A stretch of 7,284 nucleotides of DNA from an uncultured Oscillospiraceae bacterium (GCA_905203795.1 CAJKXG010000062.1:1-7284); one strand, 5' to 3'. Shown: positions 1 through 6,045, numbered from the stretch's first letter. The notes: generated by a model not told the origin, from the letters alone. Translations and numbers: made by a program.

Positions 1-1
1 C

Positions 2-595
2 ATCGGGCAAATGCCGCTGCCGCCGTATATTACGCACCGTCTGAAAGACCGCGAACGGTATCAGACCGTGTATGCGCGCGAATCGGGTTCGGCGGCAGCG
101 CCGACGGCGGGTCTGCATTTTACGCCGGAGCTGCTGCAGCGCATTCGCGATATGGGCGTGGATATCGGATTTGTGACACTGCATGTGGGATTGGGGACCT
201 TTCGACCTGTCAAGGTGGAAAACATTACCGATCACAAAATGCACGCGGAGCATTATGAACTGAATGCGGAGACGGCGGATCTGATCAATCGTACCCGCGA
301 ACGCGGGGGACGGGTAATCGCCGTCGGCACGACAAGCTGCCGCACGCTGGAAAGCATCGGGTTGACCGACGGAAAAATTCATCCCGCCGACGGCTGGACG
401 AATATTTTCATCTACCCGGGGTATCAGTTCCAAGTGCTGGACGGCTTGCTGACGAATTTCCACCTGCCGGAAAGCACCCTGATTATGCTGGTGAGCGCGT
501 TTGCCGGATACGAGCACACCATGGCGGCATATGCACATGCGGTGGAGGAACAATATCGCTTTTTCAGCTTCGGCGATGCCATGTTGATTTTGTGA
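2..595 (+). CDS. queA: QueA, S-adenosylmethionine:tRNA ribosyltransferase-isomerase (5' end missing)
   Basis: QueA transfers and isomerises the ribosyl part of S-adenosylmethionine onto 7-aminomethyl-7-deazaguanine in tRNA, giving epoxyqueuosine at wobble position 34. It is a cytosolic enzyme. The reading frame is open from base 2 ([10 protein letters not shown]), so the ATG at 11 is internal and the gene is cut by the window edge. About 197 residues are visible of a usual 340-360. Recognisable family blocks are [37 protein letters not shown] and the C-terminal YPGYQF...[11 protein letters not shown]...AFAG, ending in FGDAMLIL at TGA 593-595. The C-terminus looks complete and normal. Its last four codons and stop lie within a 24-base repeat found again at 1417-1440. 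No terminator follows the gene. Identification is by remembered family motifs and is secure. Confidence 0.96.
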   Translation: MGQMPLPPYITHRLKDRERYQTVYARESGSAAAPTAGLHFTPELLQRIRDMGVDIGFVTLHVGLGTFRPVKVENITDHKMHAEHYELNAETADLINRTRERGGRVIAVGTTSCRTLESIGLTDGKIHPADGWTNIFIYPGYQFQVLDGLLTNFHLPESTLIMLVSAFAGYEHTMAAYAHAVEEQYRFFSFGDAMLIL

Positions 596-602
596 ACGCG
601 GA
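579..602 (+). repeat. Left copy of 24-base direct repeat at the queA 3' end
   Basis: This copy starts CCATGTTGATTTTG and ends GAACGCGGA. It covers the last codons and stop of queA plus 7 bases. It matches 1417-1440 at 23 of 24 positions; the only difference is T584 versus C1422, a synonymous Leu codon change (TTG/CTG). Sequence similarity ends sharply at both sides (578 versus 1416, 603 versus 1441). It resembles the left junction of an inserted cassette. Confidence 0.9.
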
Positions 603-629
603 TTTGACGAAAAGGTGTTATATATTTGA

Positions 630-658
630 TTGACAACATCACGGTATCGTGATATTAT
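630..658 (+). promoter_or_regulatory. Sigma-A-type promoter of the DUF4160/DUF2442-HTH pair
   Basis: A perfect -35 TTGACA (630-635) is followed after exactly 17 bases by TATTAT (653-658), one mismatch from the -10 consensus. Transcription would start near 665, leaving a leader of about 22 bases before the ATG at 687. The spacer holds an inverted repeat. The promoter sits just inside the left repeat, so the cassette brings its own expression signal. Confidence 0.82.
638..653. promoter_or_regulatory. Candidate operator: inverted repeat between -35 and -10
   Basis: ATCACG-GTAT-CGTGAT has perfect 6-base arms (638-643 and 648-653) and fills the promoter spacer up to the first base of the -10. A dimeric repressor bound here would block RNA polymerase. 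The likely candidate is the helix-turn-helix protein encoded by the second gene, which would make the pair self-regulating, as in many toxin-antitoxin operons. Binding is inferred. Confidence 0.6.
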
Positions 659-671
659 ATAGGCGTAGAGA

Positions 672-678
672 AAAGGAG
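672..678 (+). promoter_or_regulatory. Ribosome binding site fixing the DUF4160 start at 687
   Basis: AAAGGAG lies 8 bases before the ATG at 687. An in-frame GTG at 678 overlaps this site and has no site of its own, so the ATG at 687 is the better start. Confidence 0.8.
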
Positions 679-686
679 TGTATACA

Positions 687-941
687 ATGCCTGTATTATC
701 GAGGTTCTATGGAATTATCATTAGAATGTATTTTCTGCAAAGTGAGCACAATCCGCCGCATATTCACGCCATTTATAACGAAGATGTTGCAGCGATCGAC
801 TTTATGACGGGCGAGGTGCTTGAAGGACATCTTCCGAATAAGGCCATGAGTATGGTACAGGAATGGATCTCACTGCACAGAAGCACTTTGATGGAAATCT
901 GGAAAACACAGGAGTTTAAGGAAATTCCGCCGCTCGAATAA
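687..941 (+). CDS. DUF4160 domain protein, 84 residues (possible toxin-like partner)
   Basis: This small protein begins MPVLSRFYGIIIRMYF and carries the motif HNPPHIHA (residues 21-28), both typical of the DUF4160 family, followed by a C-terminal half predicted as helical (NKAMSMVQEW...LMEIWK). It fills the whole length, with no signal peptide or membrane segment. The family's biochemical activity is not established to my knowledge. The gene is first in a two-gene unit with its own promoter, 19 bases ahead of a DUF2442-HTH gene; DUF4160 and DUF2442 genes are commonly adjacent. The pairing of a tiny protein with a DNA-binding partner resembles a type II toxin-antitoxin or related two-component module, but which partner would be toxic, if either, is not known. 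The family call is solid; the role is speculative. Confidence 0.88.
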   Translation: MPVLSRFYGIIIRMYFLQSEHNPPHIHAIYNEDVAAIDFMTGEVLEGHLPNKAMSMVQEWISLHRSTLMEIWKTQEFKEIPPLE

Positions 942-946
942 TCTTG

Positions 947-954
947 AAGGAGGT
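947..954 (+). promoter_or_regulatory. Consensus ribosome binding site for the DUF2442-HTH gene
   Basis: AAGGAGGT ends 6 bases before ATG 961. It is a full anti-Shine-Dalgarno match and stronger than the site of the first gene. Stronger translation of the putative regulator than of its partner fits a module in which the regulator must be in excess. Confidence 0.8.
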
Positions 955-960
955 AGCATC

Positions 961-1395
961 ATGTTTCATAAAATTAAAACTGTCTCACCGCTTCCGGATT
1001 ATAGATTGAGCGTTCAGTTTGCCGAGGGTGTTACAAAGTTATATGATATGAAACCGCTGTTTGACAAGCTCCCGATTTTTAAGAGTCTTATCGAATATCC
1101 GGAAGAATTTGCCGGCGTATCTGTCGATGTCGGCGGGTACGGTGTTGTTTGGAATGATGGCCTCGATCTTTCCTGTGATGAGCTTTGGGATAACGGTGTT
1201 CAAGTTGACACGCCGTTTGATGGACTGATGGCATTCAGTGACGCTACCGAGCTTTGGGGACTGAACGAAAGCACCCTTCGCAAAGCGATCACATACGGGA
1301 AACTAGTCAACGGCGTTGATGTTTGCAAATTCGGCAAACAATGGGTTATTTCTGCCGAAGCTATGAAAAGGGAATACGGTATGGCGAAAAAATAA
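961..1395 (+). CDS. DUF2442 protein with C-terminal helix-turn-helix, 144 residues (putative autoregulator/antitoxin-like)
   Basis: Residues 1 to about 80 form a DUF2442 domain (MFHKIKTVSPLPDYRLSVQF, then YDMKPLFDKLPIFKSL and VDVGGYGVVWNDGLDL). After a short linker, residues 90-140 read as a helix-turn-helix: FSDATELWGLNESTLRKAI, followed by a hairpin-like stretch (GKLVNGVDVCKFGKQWVIS) as in excisionase/MerR-like winged domains. DUF2442 proteins with an added HTH domain are known, so this is a domain fusion rather than an error. It lies 19 bases after the DUF4160 gene and has a consensus ribosome site. The likely role is DNA binding at the inverted repeat in the shared promoter, with the DUF2442 part perhaps contacting the DUF4160 protein; both are inferred. 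No terminator follows, so transcripts should run into the nitroreductase gene. Confidence 0.85.
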   Translation: MFHKIKTVSPLPDYRLSVQFAEGVTKLYDMKPLFDKLPIFKSLIEYPEEFAGVSVDVGGYGVVWNDGLDLSCDELWDNGVQVDTPFDGLMAFSDATELWGLNESTLRKAITYGKLVNGVDVCKFGKQWVISAEAMKREYGMAKK

Positions 1396-1416
1396 GCAAA
1401 CATGTCACACATTCGA

Positions 1417-1440
1417 CCATGCTGATTTTGTGAACGCGGA
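1417..1440 (+). repeat. Right copy of 24-base direct repeat (remnant queA 3' end)
   Basis: This copy begins CCATGCTGATTTTG and ends GAACGCGGA, matching 579-602 with one difference. It is noncoding here but keeps the codons for Met-Leu-Ile-Leu-stop of queA. It runs directly into the ribosome site of the nitroreductase (1443-1449), as the ancestral queA-nitroreductase junction would. Immediately to its left, TTCGA (1412-1416) faintly recalls the queA sequence TTCGG (568-572 region) that precedes the left copy. Confidence 0.9.
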
Positions 1441-1442
1441 GT

Positions 1443-1449
1443 GAGGGGG
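1443..1449 (+). promoter_or_regulatory. Ribosome binding site of the nitroreductase
   Basis: GAGGGGG lies 6 bases before ATG 1456. It lies just outside the right repeat, so the insertion to its left did not disturb it. Confidence 0.7.
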
Positions 1450-1455
1450 TAAACC

Positions 1456-1980
1456 ATGGAACTGATACAATGGATGCAACGCCGCCGCAGCGTGCGGCGG
1501 TATACCGATGAGCCGATCACCGAGGAAAAGCTGGATGCGGTGCTGCAAGCGGGACTGCTGTCCGCTTCCGGTCGCGGTATTCGCCCGTGGGAATTGATCG
1601 TGGTGCGCCGCAAGGAAACGCTGCTGGCGCTGTCGGACTGCCGTGTGGGTTCGGCGAAGATGCTGGCGGGTGCGGACGCGGCGATCGTGGTGATTGCCGA
1701 TGCCGGCAAAACCGATGTGTGGACGGAGGATTGCGCCATCGTGATGGCGAACATGCACCTGATGGCGGACAGTCTCGGCATCGGCAGTTGCTGGATTCAA
1801 GGTCGCTTGCGGGAGGCGTCGGACGGCAGAAGCACCGAGGAGTATGTGCGTGATCTGCTGCATATCCCGGGAAATTACCGGCTGGAGGCGATTTTGTCAC
1901 TGGGGATGCCGTTGGAGCATCCCGAACCGCGCCAAACGGAAGATTTGCCGATGGAAAAGATACACCGCGAGACATATTGA
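1456..1980 (+). CDS. Nitroreductase family protein, FMN-dependent, 174 residues
   Basis: The protein belongs to the small nitroreductase family, cytosolic flavoproteins that use NAD(P)H to reduce nitro groups, quinones or flavins; the natural substrate cannot be told. Residues 9-16 (RRRSVRRY) match the N-terminal FMN-phosphate contact motif. Residues 36-50 (SASGRGIRPWELIVV) correspond to the usual SPS..N.QPW.F.VV block, with R-G-I in place of the common Asn-containing segment. Residues 92-116 (DCAIVMANMHL...GIGSCWIQG) form the conserved core, and the end LPMEKIHRETY is typical. Length is normal for the short class. It has no promoter of its own. It likely was second in a queA operon and now depends on read-through from queA or from the cassette promoter. 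It converges on the GH38 gene, with a terminator between them. Confidence 0.9.
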   Translation: MELIQWMQRRRSVRRYTDEPITEEKLDAVLQAGLLSASGRGIRPWELIVVRRKETLLALSDCRVGSAKMLAGADAAIVVIADAGKTDVWTEDCAIVMANMHLMADSLGIGSCWIQGRLREASDGRSTEEYVRDLLHIPGNYRLEAILSLGMPLEHPEPRQTEDLPMEKIHRETY

Positions 1981-2039
1981 CCGACCGAAAACAGGGGAAA
2001 GCGCCTGTACATCCCTGTATACACGCGCAGAAAAGCGCC

Positions 2040-2070
2040 AACCGTCCGCTGAAAATTTCAGCGGACGGTT
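2040..2070. repeat. Perfect 15-base inverted repeat downstream of the nitroreductase
   Basis: The arms 2040-2054 (AACCGTCCGCTGAAA) and 2056-2070 (TTTCAGCGGACGGTT) are exact complements around one base. In RNA this gives a long GC-rich hairpin. It is not followed by a clean T run on either strand (plus: TTGTATAAC; minus: GGCGCTTTT), so it is at best a weak or auxiliary terminator or an RNA-end-protecting stem. It stands two bases from a second hairpin. Confidence 0.75.
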
Positions 2071-2072
2071 GT

Positions 2073-2117
2073 ATAACAAAACCCACCCATGGAATGTCCA
2101 CGGGTGGGTTTTGTTAT
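2073..2117. terminator. Bidirectional intrinsic terminator between convergent genes
   Basis: The 16-base arms 2073-2088 and 2102-2117 pair perfectly (ATAACAAAACCCACCC with its complement). Four more pairs follow inside (TGGA 2090-2093 with TCCA 2097-2100), capped by a 3-base loop. The outer arm gives a T-rich tail on both strands (TTTTGTTATGTTTTG on plus, TTTTGTTATAC on minus). It serves the nitroreductase (stop 1980) and the GH38 gene (minus-strand stop at 2127). Confidence 0.85.
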
Positions 2118-2126
2118 GTTTTGAAA

Positions 2127-4979
2127 TTAGCCGAAGAACTTGATGGTGTAGATCTTCTTGCCGGTGATTTCGAATTCGACAGTGCCGTCTTCGTTCATGG
2201 GCAGGTCTTCCATCACTTTTTCTTCCATGGAAACGCGCTTCACGCTATCCCACTTTTTGTCGGAATACGCCGGCAGCTCAAACTCAGCCGCCTGACGCTC
2301 CACAGGAGACTGCGGATTCGCGATCGGAGCCATACCGCCGTTCAGACGAATGGTGGTCTTCACAGTGTCATCGGACGGGTTGAACAGACGCACGACATAA
2401 CCGTCGCCATCCTCGGCACGCTTCACGGCGCTGACGTTCAGACGCTCGGTGCCCAGCTCCAGGAAGGAGTGAACAGCGGGGTTCTTACCGTGAGCGGTGG
2501 GCGCCACCTGGCACATGATGAAGTCGAGGTTGAACTGCTCGGACGCGCCCCACACATTGGCCTCTTCCCAGTTGCCGGCGTGAGGCATGAAGGCATAGTG
2601 GAACTCGTTTTTGCCGATGCACTGCGAGCCCTTCTCCCAGCTGTAATCCTGCATGTCGGAAGTGACGCAGATGCGCAGCGGGAAGCAGCGGAGCAGCGAC
2701 AGATACACGGTGTTCTCCTCGTCGTCGGCCACTTCATAAGCCTTCAGACCTTCGTTCAGCATAGCCACGCCATACTTGCCGTCGGTCACATCCACGAAGG
2801 AGTTCATCGGATGCTCGGTCATCGGGATCTCGTCATACAGCGAGTAGTCGAGCTTCGCGACCTGACGTTTCAGGACGTCGAACTGACCCTGCGCATAGGA
2901 GTACTCGGATTTGATGTTGGTGGGGAAACCGACCTGCAGATAGTGGTCTTCGGAGTGGTTATCCACCACCGTCTGCACATCGACATAGCGGCAGCCCTTC
3001 TTCAGGGAGACGATGCTTTCGATGGTGCAGGGATTCAGATGCGGAGAACGCGTCTTCTCGTCCATGGCGCGTTTTTCGGGCAGAGCCCAATCGATCACCA
3101 CGCGGAAGGACACTTCCAGTTCGCCCTGATGCAACAGCGTGATTTTCGCATTCTGATTCAGCGTGGTAAAGGTCTCGTCGTTCTCGGGCAGAATGTGCTG
3201 CCACGGATCGCCGATTTCGCCGGTGTCTTTGAAGAAGTTCAAGCCGGAATAGGTCTTGTTGTTCTCTTTATCCACCACATTGAAGGTACCGTTCGAGTTG
3301 AAGGTGACACGGAGATATTCGTTCTCCATGGCCTGCGGGCCGCACAGCATGGTGACCGGCGTGGACGCACGGACATAGCCGAGAGGCTGAACCTTCAGGG
3401 TCTTGTAACCCATGGCGGGAACATCCTTAACATCCAACTGAATGGTGTACTCCTGCGTGTGCAGAACGTTCGCCGTATCGTTGGGGTTCTGGATGATCTG
3501 CGCGTTGTTCTTGTTGGTCTTCAGCACCTGATAGGTCAGTTTGCTGCCATCGGTGTCGAGAATCTGGAAGTTCTGCGCTTTCCAATCAGCGGGGATCTGC
3601 AGAACGACCTTCACCACTTCGGAACGCTTGAAGGGCGCGGGGTTGAACACGACCAGCGCCGCATCGTCACGGCTCCAATCGCGGAAATCGATATCGCCGG
3701 CGACATCCATGAAGGCGCGCTCCAGCACGCAGCTAGACAGCTCGCGGGACTGACGATAGCGGTAGATAACGTCCTCATACACCACGTCGCGACCGCAAGC
3801 ACCGATGCTATCGTGACCGTGGTTCTGCAACAGATAGTTGTAGGACAGGTCGATCACGTTCTGCGGATACGGGGCGCCGCACATCGAGGCAAACACAGCC
3901 ATCGGCTCGGCGTAGTTTTCCAGCTGACGCTCGGTGTTGAAGTTGGCCTGCTTCACATAGGTGCGGGCGGAGATGATCCAGCCCATCATACCGGAAACGG
4001 AGCCCTTGGTGAACGGCGCACGCATTTCGCCCTTCAGCACACGGGTGTTGGGATCGAACTCGTCGATGATGCCCTGTTCCATCTCTTTCAGCGTGCTGTG
4101 GAACACGTCGGCGTCGGGCAGCGCGTCGTTCAGATCTTTGATCATCTGCACTTCGCGGATGTCGGGGCAGGAGGAGTCGTGACCGCAGGACCAGAAACGG
4201 TGAGAGGTCGTCCAGTCGTCGTTCTGCTCACGGATGGCCTGCTCGGCACGCTCTTTGATGTTCTCTTTGTGATACTCGAAGTACGGGTGCGTGTACTGAT
4301 AGTCGAGCTCGCTATAGTTTTCATCGACGAACTTGAAGATACCGTTGTTGTCGTTCCAGTGGAAGTCACGGATACCTTCGTTGGGCAGGTTGTAATACAC
4401 CGGACGCTGCACGATGTACCAAATGTTGTAACGCGGACGTTTGCCGAGACGCGACGCATAGATGCGGGTGCCGTCCGGGCTCTCCCAGAAGAATTCGGAG
4501 GTCGGCGCTTCGTACTCATTCAAGCCGCGATAGAAGGACGCGAAGTGAATGTCGAAGCCGTCATAGATCTGCGGCAACTGGGAAATCTGACCCCAGCCGA
4601 AGGGGGAGTAACCGGTCTTGCTGACGCCGCCCATTTCCTTGCCGATCTTGTGACCGAGCAGCAGGTTGCGGATCAGGGATTCGCCGCCGACGGTGAATTC
4701 GTCCGGCAGGCAGAACCACGGGCCGATACCGATGCGGCCTTCGCTGACCAGTTTCTTGAATTTCTCTTTCTTTTCGGGATAGATCTCAAGATAATCCTGA
4801 ACCGGCATGGTCTGCGAGTCCAGATGGAAGTGACGGAACTCCGGATTCTTCTCCAGAATATCCATCAGCATGTCCAGCATGTAGCCGAGCATGTACTGCG
4901 TTCTCCGCGCGGAGAAGCGCCATTCTCTGTCCCAGTGCGTGTTGGAAATAAAATGGCACTGGATTTTTTTGTCTGCCAT
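2127..4979 (-). CDS. GH38 alpha-mannosidase-family protein, 950 residues, atypical active-site motif
   Basis: Glycoside hydrolase family 38 enzymes are zinc-dependent alpha-mannosidases. This protein starts with the family signature HFISNTHWDREW (residues 9-20), whose His15 and Asp17 are expected zinc ligands. Further landmarks are GRIGIGPWFCLPDEF (81-95), GGESLIRNLLLG (98-109), ISQLPQIYDGF (132-142), GHDSS (266-270, possible acid/base region) and NHGHDSIGACG (386-396, expected zinc histidine). The catalytic part covers about 1-280, the helical middle domain about 290-400, and beta-sandwich domains follow to 950. No signal peptide is seen, so it is probably cytosolic. At 123-131 the sequence is GYSPFGWGQ, where relatives have a P-D-x-F-G type motif with the nucleophile aspartate, so activity is uncertain. 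The start ATG has AGGAG at 4988-4992, and the gene follows the HAD gene by 29 bases. It uses no TTA, CTA or TCA codons. Family is sure; substrate is unknown. Confidence 0.93.
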   Translation of the reverse strand: MADKKIQCHFISNTHWDREWRFSARRTQYMLGYMLDMLMDILEKNPEFRHFHLDSQTMPVQDYLEIYPEKKEKFKKLVSEGRIGIGPWFCLPDEFTVGGESLIRNLLLGHKIGKEMGGVSKTGYSPFGWGQISQLPQIYDGFDIHFASFYRGLNEYEAPTSEFFWESPDGTRIYASRLGKRPRYNIWYIVQRPVYYNLPNEGIRDFHWNDNNGIFKFVDENYSELDYQYTHPYFEYHKENIKERAEQAIREQNDDWTTSHRFWSCGHDSSCPDIREVQMIKDLNDALPDADVFHSTLKEMEQGIIDEFDPNTRVLKGEMRAPFTKGSVSGMMGWIISARTYVKQANFNTERQLENYAEPMAVFASMCGAPYPQNVIDLSYNYLLQNHGHDSIGACGRDVVYEDVIYRYRQSRELSSCVLERAFMDVAGDIDFRDWSRDDAALVVFNPAPFKRSEVVKVVLQIPADWKAQNFQILDTDGSKLTYQVLKTNKNNAQIIQNPNDTANVLHTQEYTIQLDVKDVPAMGYKTLKVQPLGYVRASTPVTMLCGPQAMENEYLRVTFNSNGTFNVVDKENNKTYSGLNFFKDTGEIGDPWQHILPENDETFTTLNQNAKITLLHQGELEVSFRVVIDWALPEKRAMDEKTRSPHLNPCTIESIVSLKKGCRYVDVQTVVDNHSEDHYLQVGFPTNIKSEYSYAQGQFDVLKRQVAKLDYSLYDEIPMTEHPMNSFVDVTDGKYGVAMLNEGLKAYEVADDEENTVYLSLLRCFPLRICVTSDMQDYSWEKGSQCIGKNEFHYAFMPHAGNWEEANVWGASEQFNLDFIMCQVAPTAHGKNPAVHSFLELGTERLNVSAVKRAEDGDGYVVRLFNPSDDTVKTTIRLNGGMAPIANPQSPVERQAAEFELPAYSDKKWDSVKRVSMEEKVMEDLPMNEDGTVEFEITGKKIYTIKFFG

Positions 4980-4984
4980 ACAAT

Positions 4985-4992
4985 CCTCTCCT
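4985..4992 (-). promoter_or_regulatory. Ribosome binding site of the GH38 gene
   Basis: On the minus strand AGGAGAGG stands 5 bases before the ATG (8 bases from the AGGAG core). It fixes the GH38 start and lies in the 29-base gap after the HAD gene, consistent with independent translation in one transcript. Confidence 0.75.
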
Positions 4993-5008
4993 ATTCTTAA
5001 ATTGTATT

Positions 5009-6004
5009 TTAGCCTTTGATAACCTTCATGATATCCGCGAAGGACTCTTCATAATACGTGCAGACCGCCTTGGTGCCGCTTTCGACGATGTTGCCGCCTG
5101 CGATACCGATAGTGGTGTAGCCCGCCAGACGCACCGAGCAGACGCCCGCACCGCTGTCCTCGATACCGACCACGTGGTTGCGATCCGCGAAATCCGCGCC
5201 CAGACCGACGATGGAGGTTTCGGAATACAGCCACGGATGCGGCTTCGGCGACAGCTCACCCAGCGTACCGACCGAGCCTTTGCGCAGCGGGAAGCCAGCG
5301 GAGATGATGGCATCGTAGAAATCCTTGGGATCGCCCATGCCCAGCGTCTTGAACGCGGACAGGATTTCCGGCCACGCCTTTTCGTACAGACCGGAGGTCA
5401 CCAGACCGATCTTGATGCCCATGCTCTTCAGTTCGAGCAGGAAATCCTTCACGCCGACAGTGGGCGTGAACGCACCGTCTTTGCCGCGACCGGCCATGAT
5501 CTCTTCCATCTCACGATGGGTATGTTCAAAGTAGTAGTCACGCGCTTTGTCGAGCGAAGCGCCGGGGCAGTATTTGTCGATGCAGTATTGCAGGTGCTCC
5601 GACACGCTGTGACCGGACACAAAGGGGATGTCCGCCTCTTCCAGCTCGAATTTCGGGTTGCCGAGCAGGCTCGCGATGCTCATTTGGATGATCCAGATCC
5701 AGAACTCCTCGCTGCGCACCGTCGTGCCGTCCAAGTCCATCAGAACAGTCTTGACCGGACGCTCCATGTTGACAGGATACACCGGATAGTACACCGGATA
5801 GGCAATGGAGGATTTCACGCAGGCGAGCGTATGATCGCCGAACGAAACAAACTCCACTTTCTTGTCACCGGTGGTCACAATGTCCACGACCCCGTTTTTA
5901 CCGGTGGTGAATTTGCCATCGGAGGTTTGGGTCAGCAGATCAAAGCCGCTGTCCGCGCCCACATCGCCGAGATCGGGGATATGAATGATTCTGTCCAAGC
6001 TCAT
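5009..6004 (-). CDS. HAD-superfamily phosphatase-like protein with N-terminal extension, 331 residues
   Basis: Residues 84-330 are a beta-phosphoglucomutase-like HAD hydrolase. Motif I is DLDGTT (90-95; Asp90 nucleophile, Asp92 acid/base), motif II VTSG (202-205), motif III SPKPHP with Lys253, and motif IV GIEDSGAG (280-287) with the magnesium-binding acids. A helical cap lies between motifs I and II. Such enzymes hydrolyse or isomerise sugar phosphates in the cytosol. Residues 1-80 are extra relative to ordinary members of about 220-240 residues. They look beta-rich (DGKFTTGKNGVVDIV, KKVEFVSFG) and end in the repeat YPVYYPVYPV (70-79 region); I cannot assign them to a named domain. The gene is first in an operon with GH38, so a linked mannoside or sugar-phosphate substrate is plausible but inferred. 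The ATG at 6004 has AAAGG at 6019-6023, a rather long spacing; no other in-frame start is nearby. Confidence 0.88.
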   Translation of the reverse strand: MSLDRIIHIPDLGDVGADSGFDLLTQTSDGKFTTGKNGVVDIVTTGDKKVEFVSFGDHTLACVKSSIAYPVYYPVYPVNMERPVKTVLMDLDGTTVRSEEFWIWIIQMSIASLLGNPKFELEEADIPFVSGHSVSEHLQYCIDKYCPGASLDKARDYYFEHTHREMEEIMAGRGKDGAFTPTVGVKDFLLELKSMGIKIGLVTSGLYEKAWPEILSAFKTLGMGDPKDFYDAIISAGFPLRKGSVGTLGELSPKPHPWLYSETSIVGLGADFADRNHVVGIEDSGAGVCSVRLAGYTTIGIAGGNIVESGTKAVCTYYEESFADIMKVIKG

Positions 6005-6045
6005 GTAAATTACAACTACCTTTCTTGATATAGCATTCAGTAGTC

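Larger units (their letters stand above)
603..1440 (+). mobile_element. Putative inserted cassette with DUF4160 / DUF2442-HTH gene pair
   Basis: The block contains a promoter, two small genes and one of the two direct repeats; the repeat period is 838 bases. Three sequence facts point to insertion: the bracketing 24-base repeat, GC content of roughly 35-53% in sampled lines against 57-60% in the genes on both sides, and use of TTA leucine codons that the longer genes to the right avoid. Without it, queA would end 22 bases before the nitroreductase start. No transposase, integrase or terminal inverted repeat is visible, so movement, if any, would need a factor supplied elsewhere or homologous recombination. 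The mobile nature is inferred. Confidence 0.55.

Noticed and set aside
678..686. GTG start at 678 for the DUF4160 gene
   Set aside because: The GTG overlaps the Shine-Dalgarno AAAGGAG; the ATG at 687 has ideal spacing and gives the family's usual N-terminus.
603..1440. Insertion sequence or transposon with terminal inverted repeats
   Set aside because: No transposase gene and no inverted repeats at the inner ends; only direct repeats are present.
1200..2101. Several minus-strand open frames of 152-194 codons over the nitroreductase
   Set aside because: They overlap each other and the recognised nitroreductase, and give Pro/Arg/His-rich low-quality products typical of shadow frames in GC-rich DNA.
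1977..5000. A 1007-codon open frame on the plus strand
   Set aside because: It is exactly antisense and codon-aligned to the GH38 gene, has no ribosome site or recognisable domain, and arises from absence of TTA/CTA/TCA codons in that gene.
5770..5805. Short tandem repeat in the HAD gene (YPVYYPVYPV)
   Set aside because: Only two imperfect copies, within an open coding frame; not a repeat array or CRISPR-like structure.
5174..6028. A 284-codon open frame on the plus strand
   Set aside because: It is codon-aligned antisense to the HAD gene, whose four catalytic motifs are clear; the plus-strand product resembles nothing and has no start signals.
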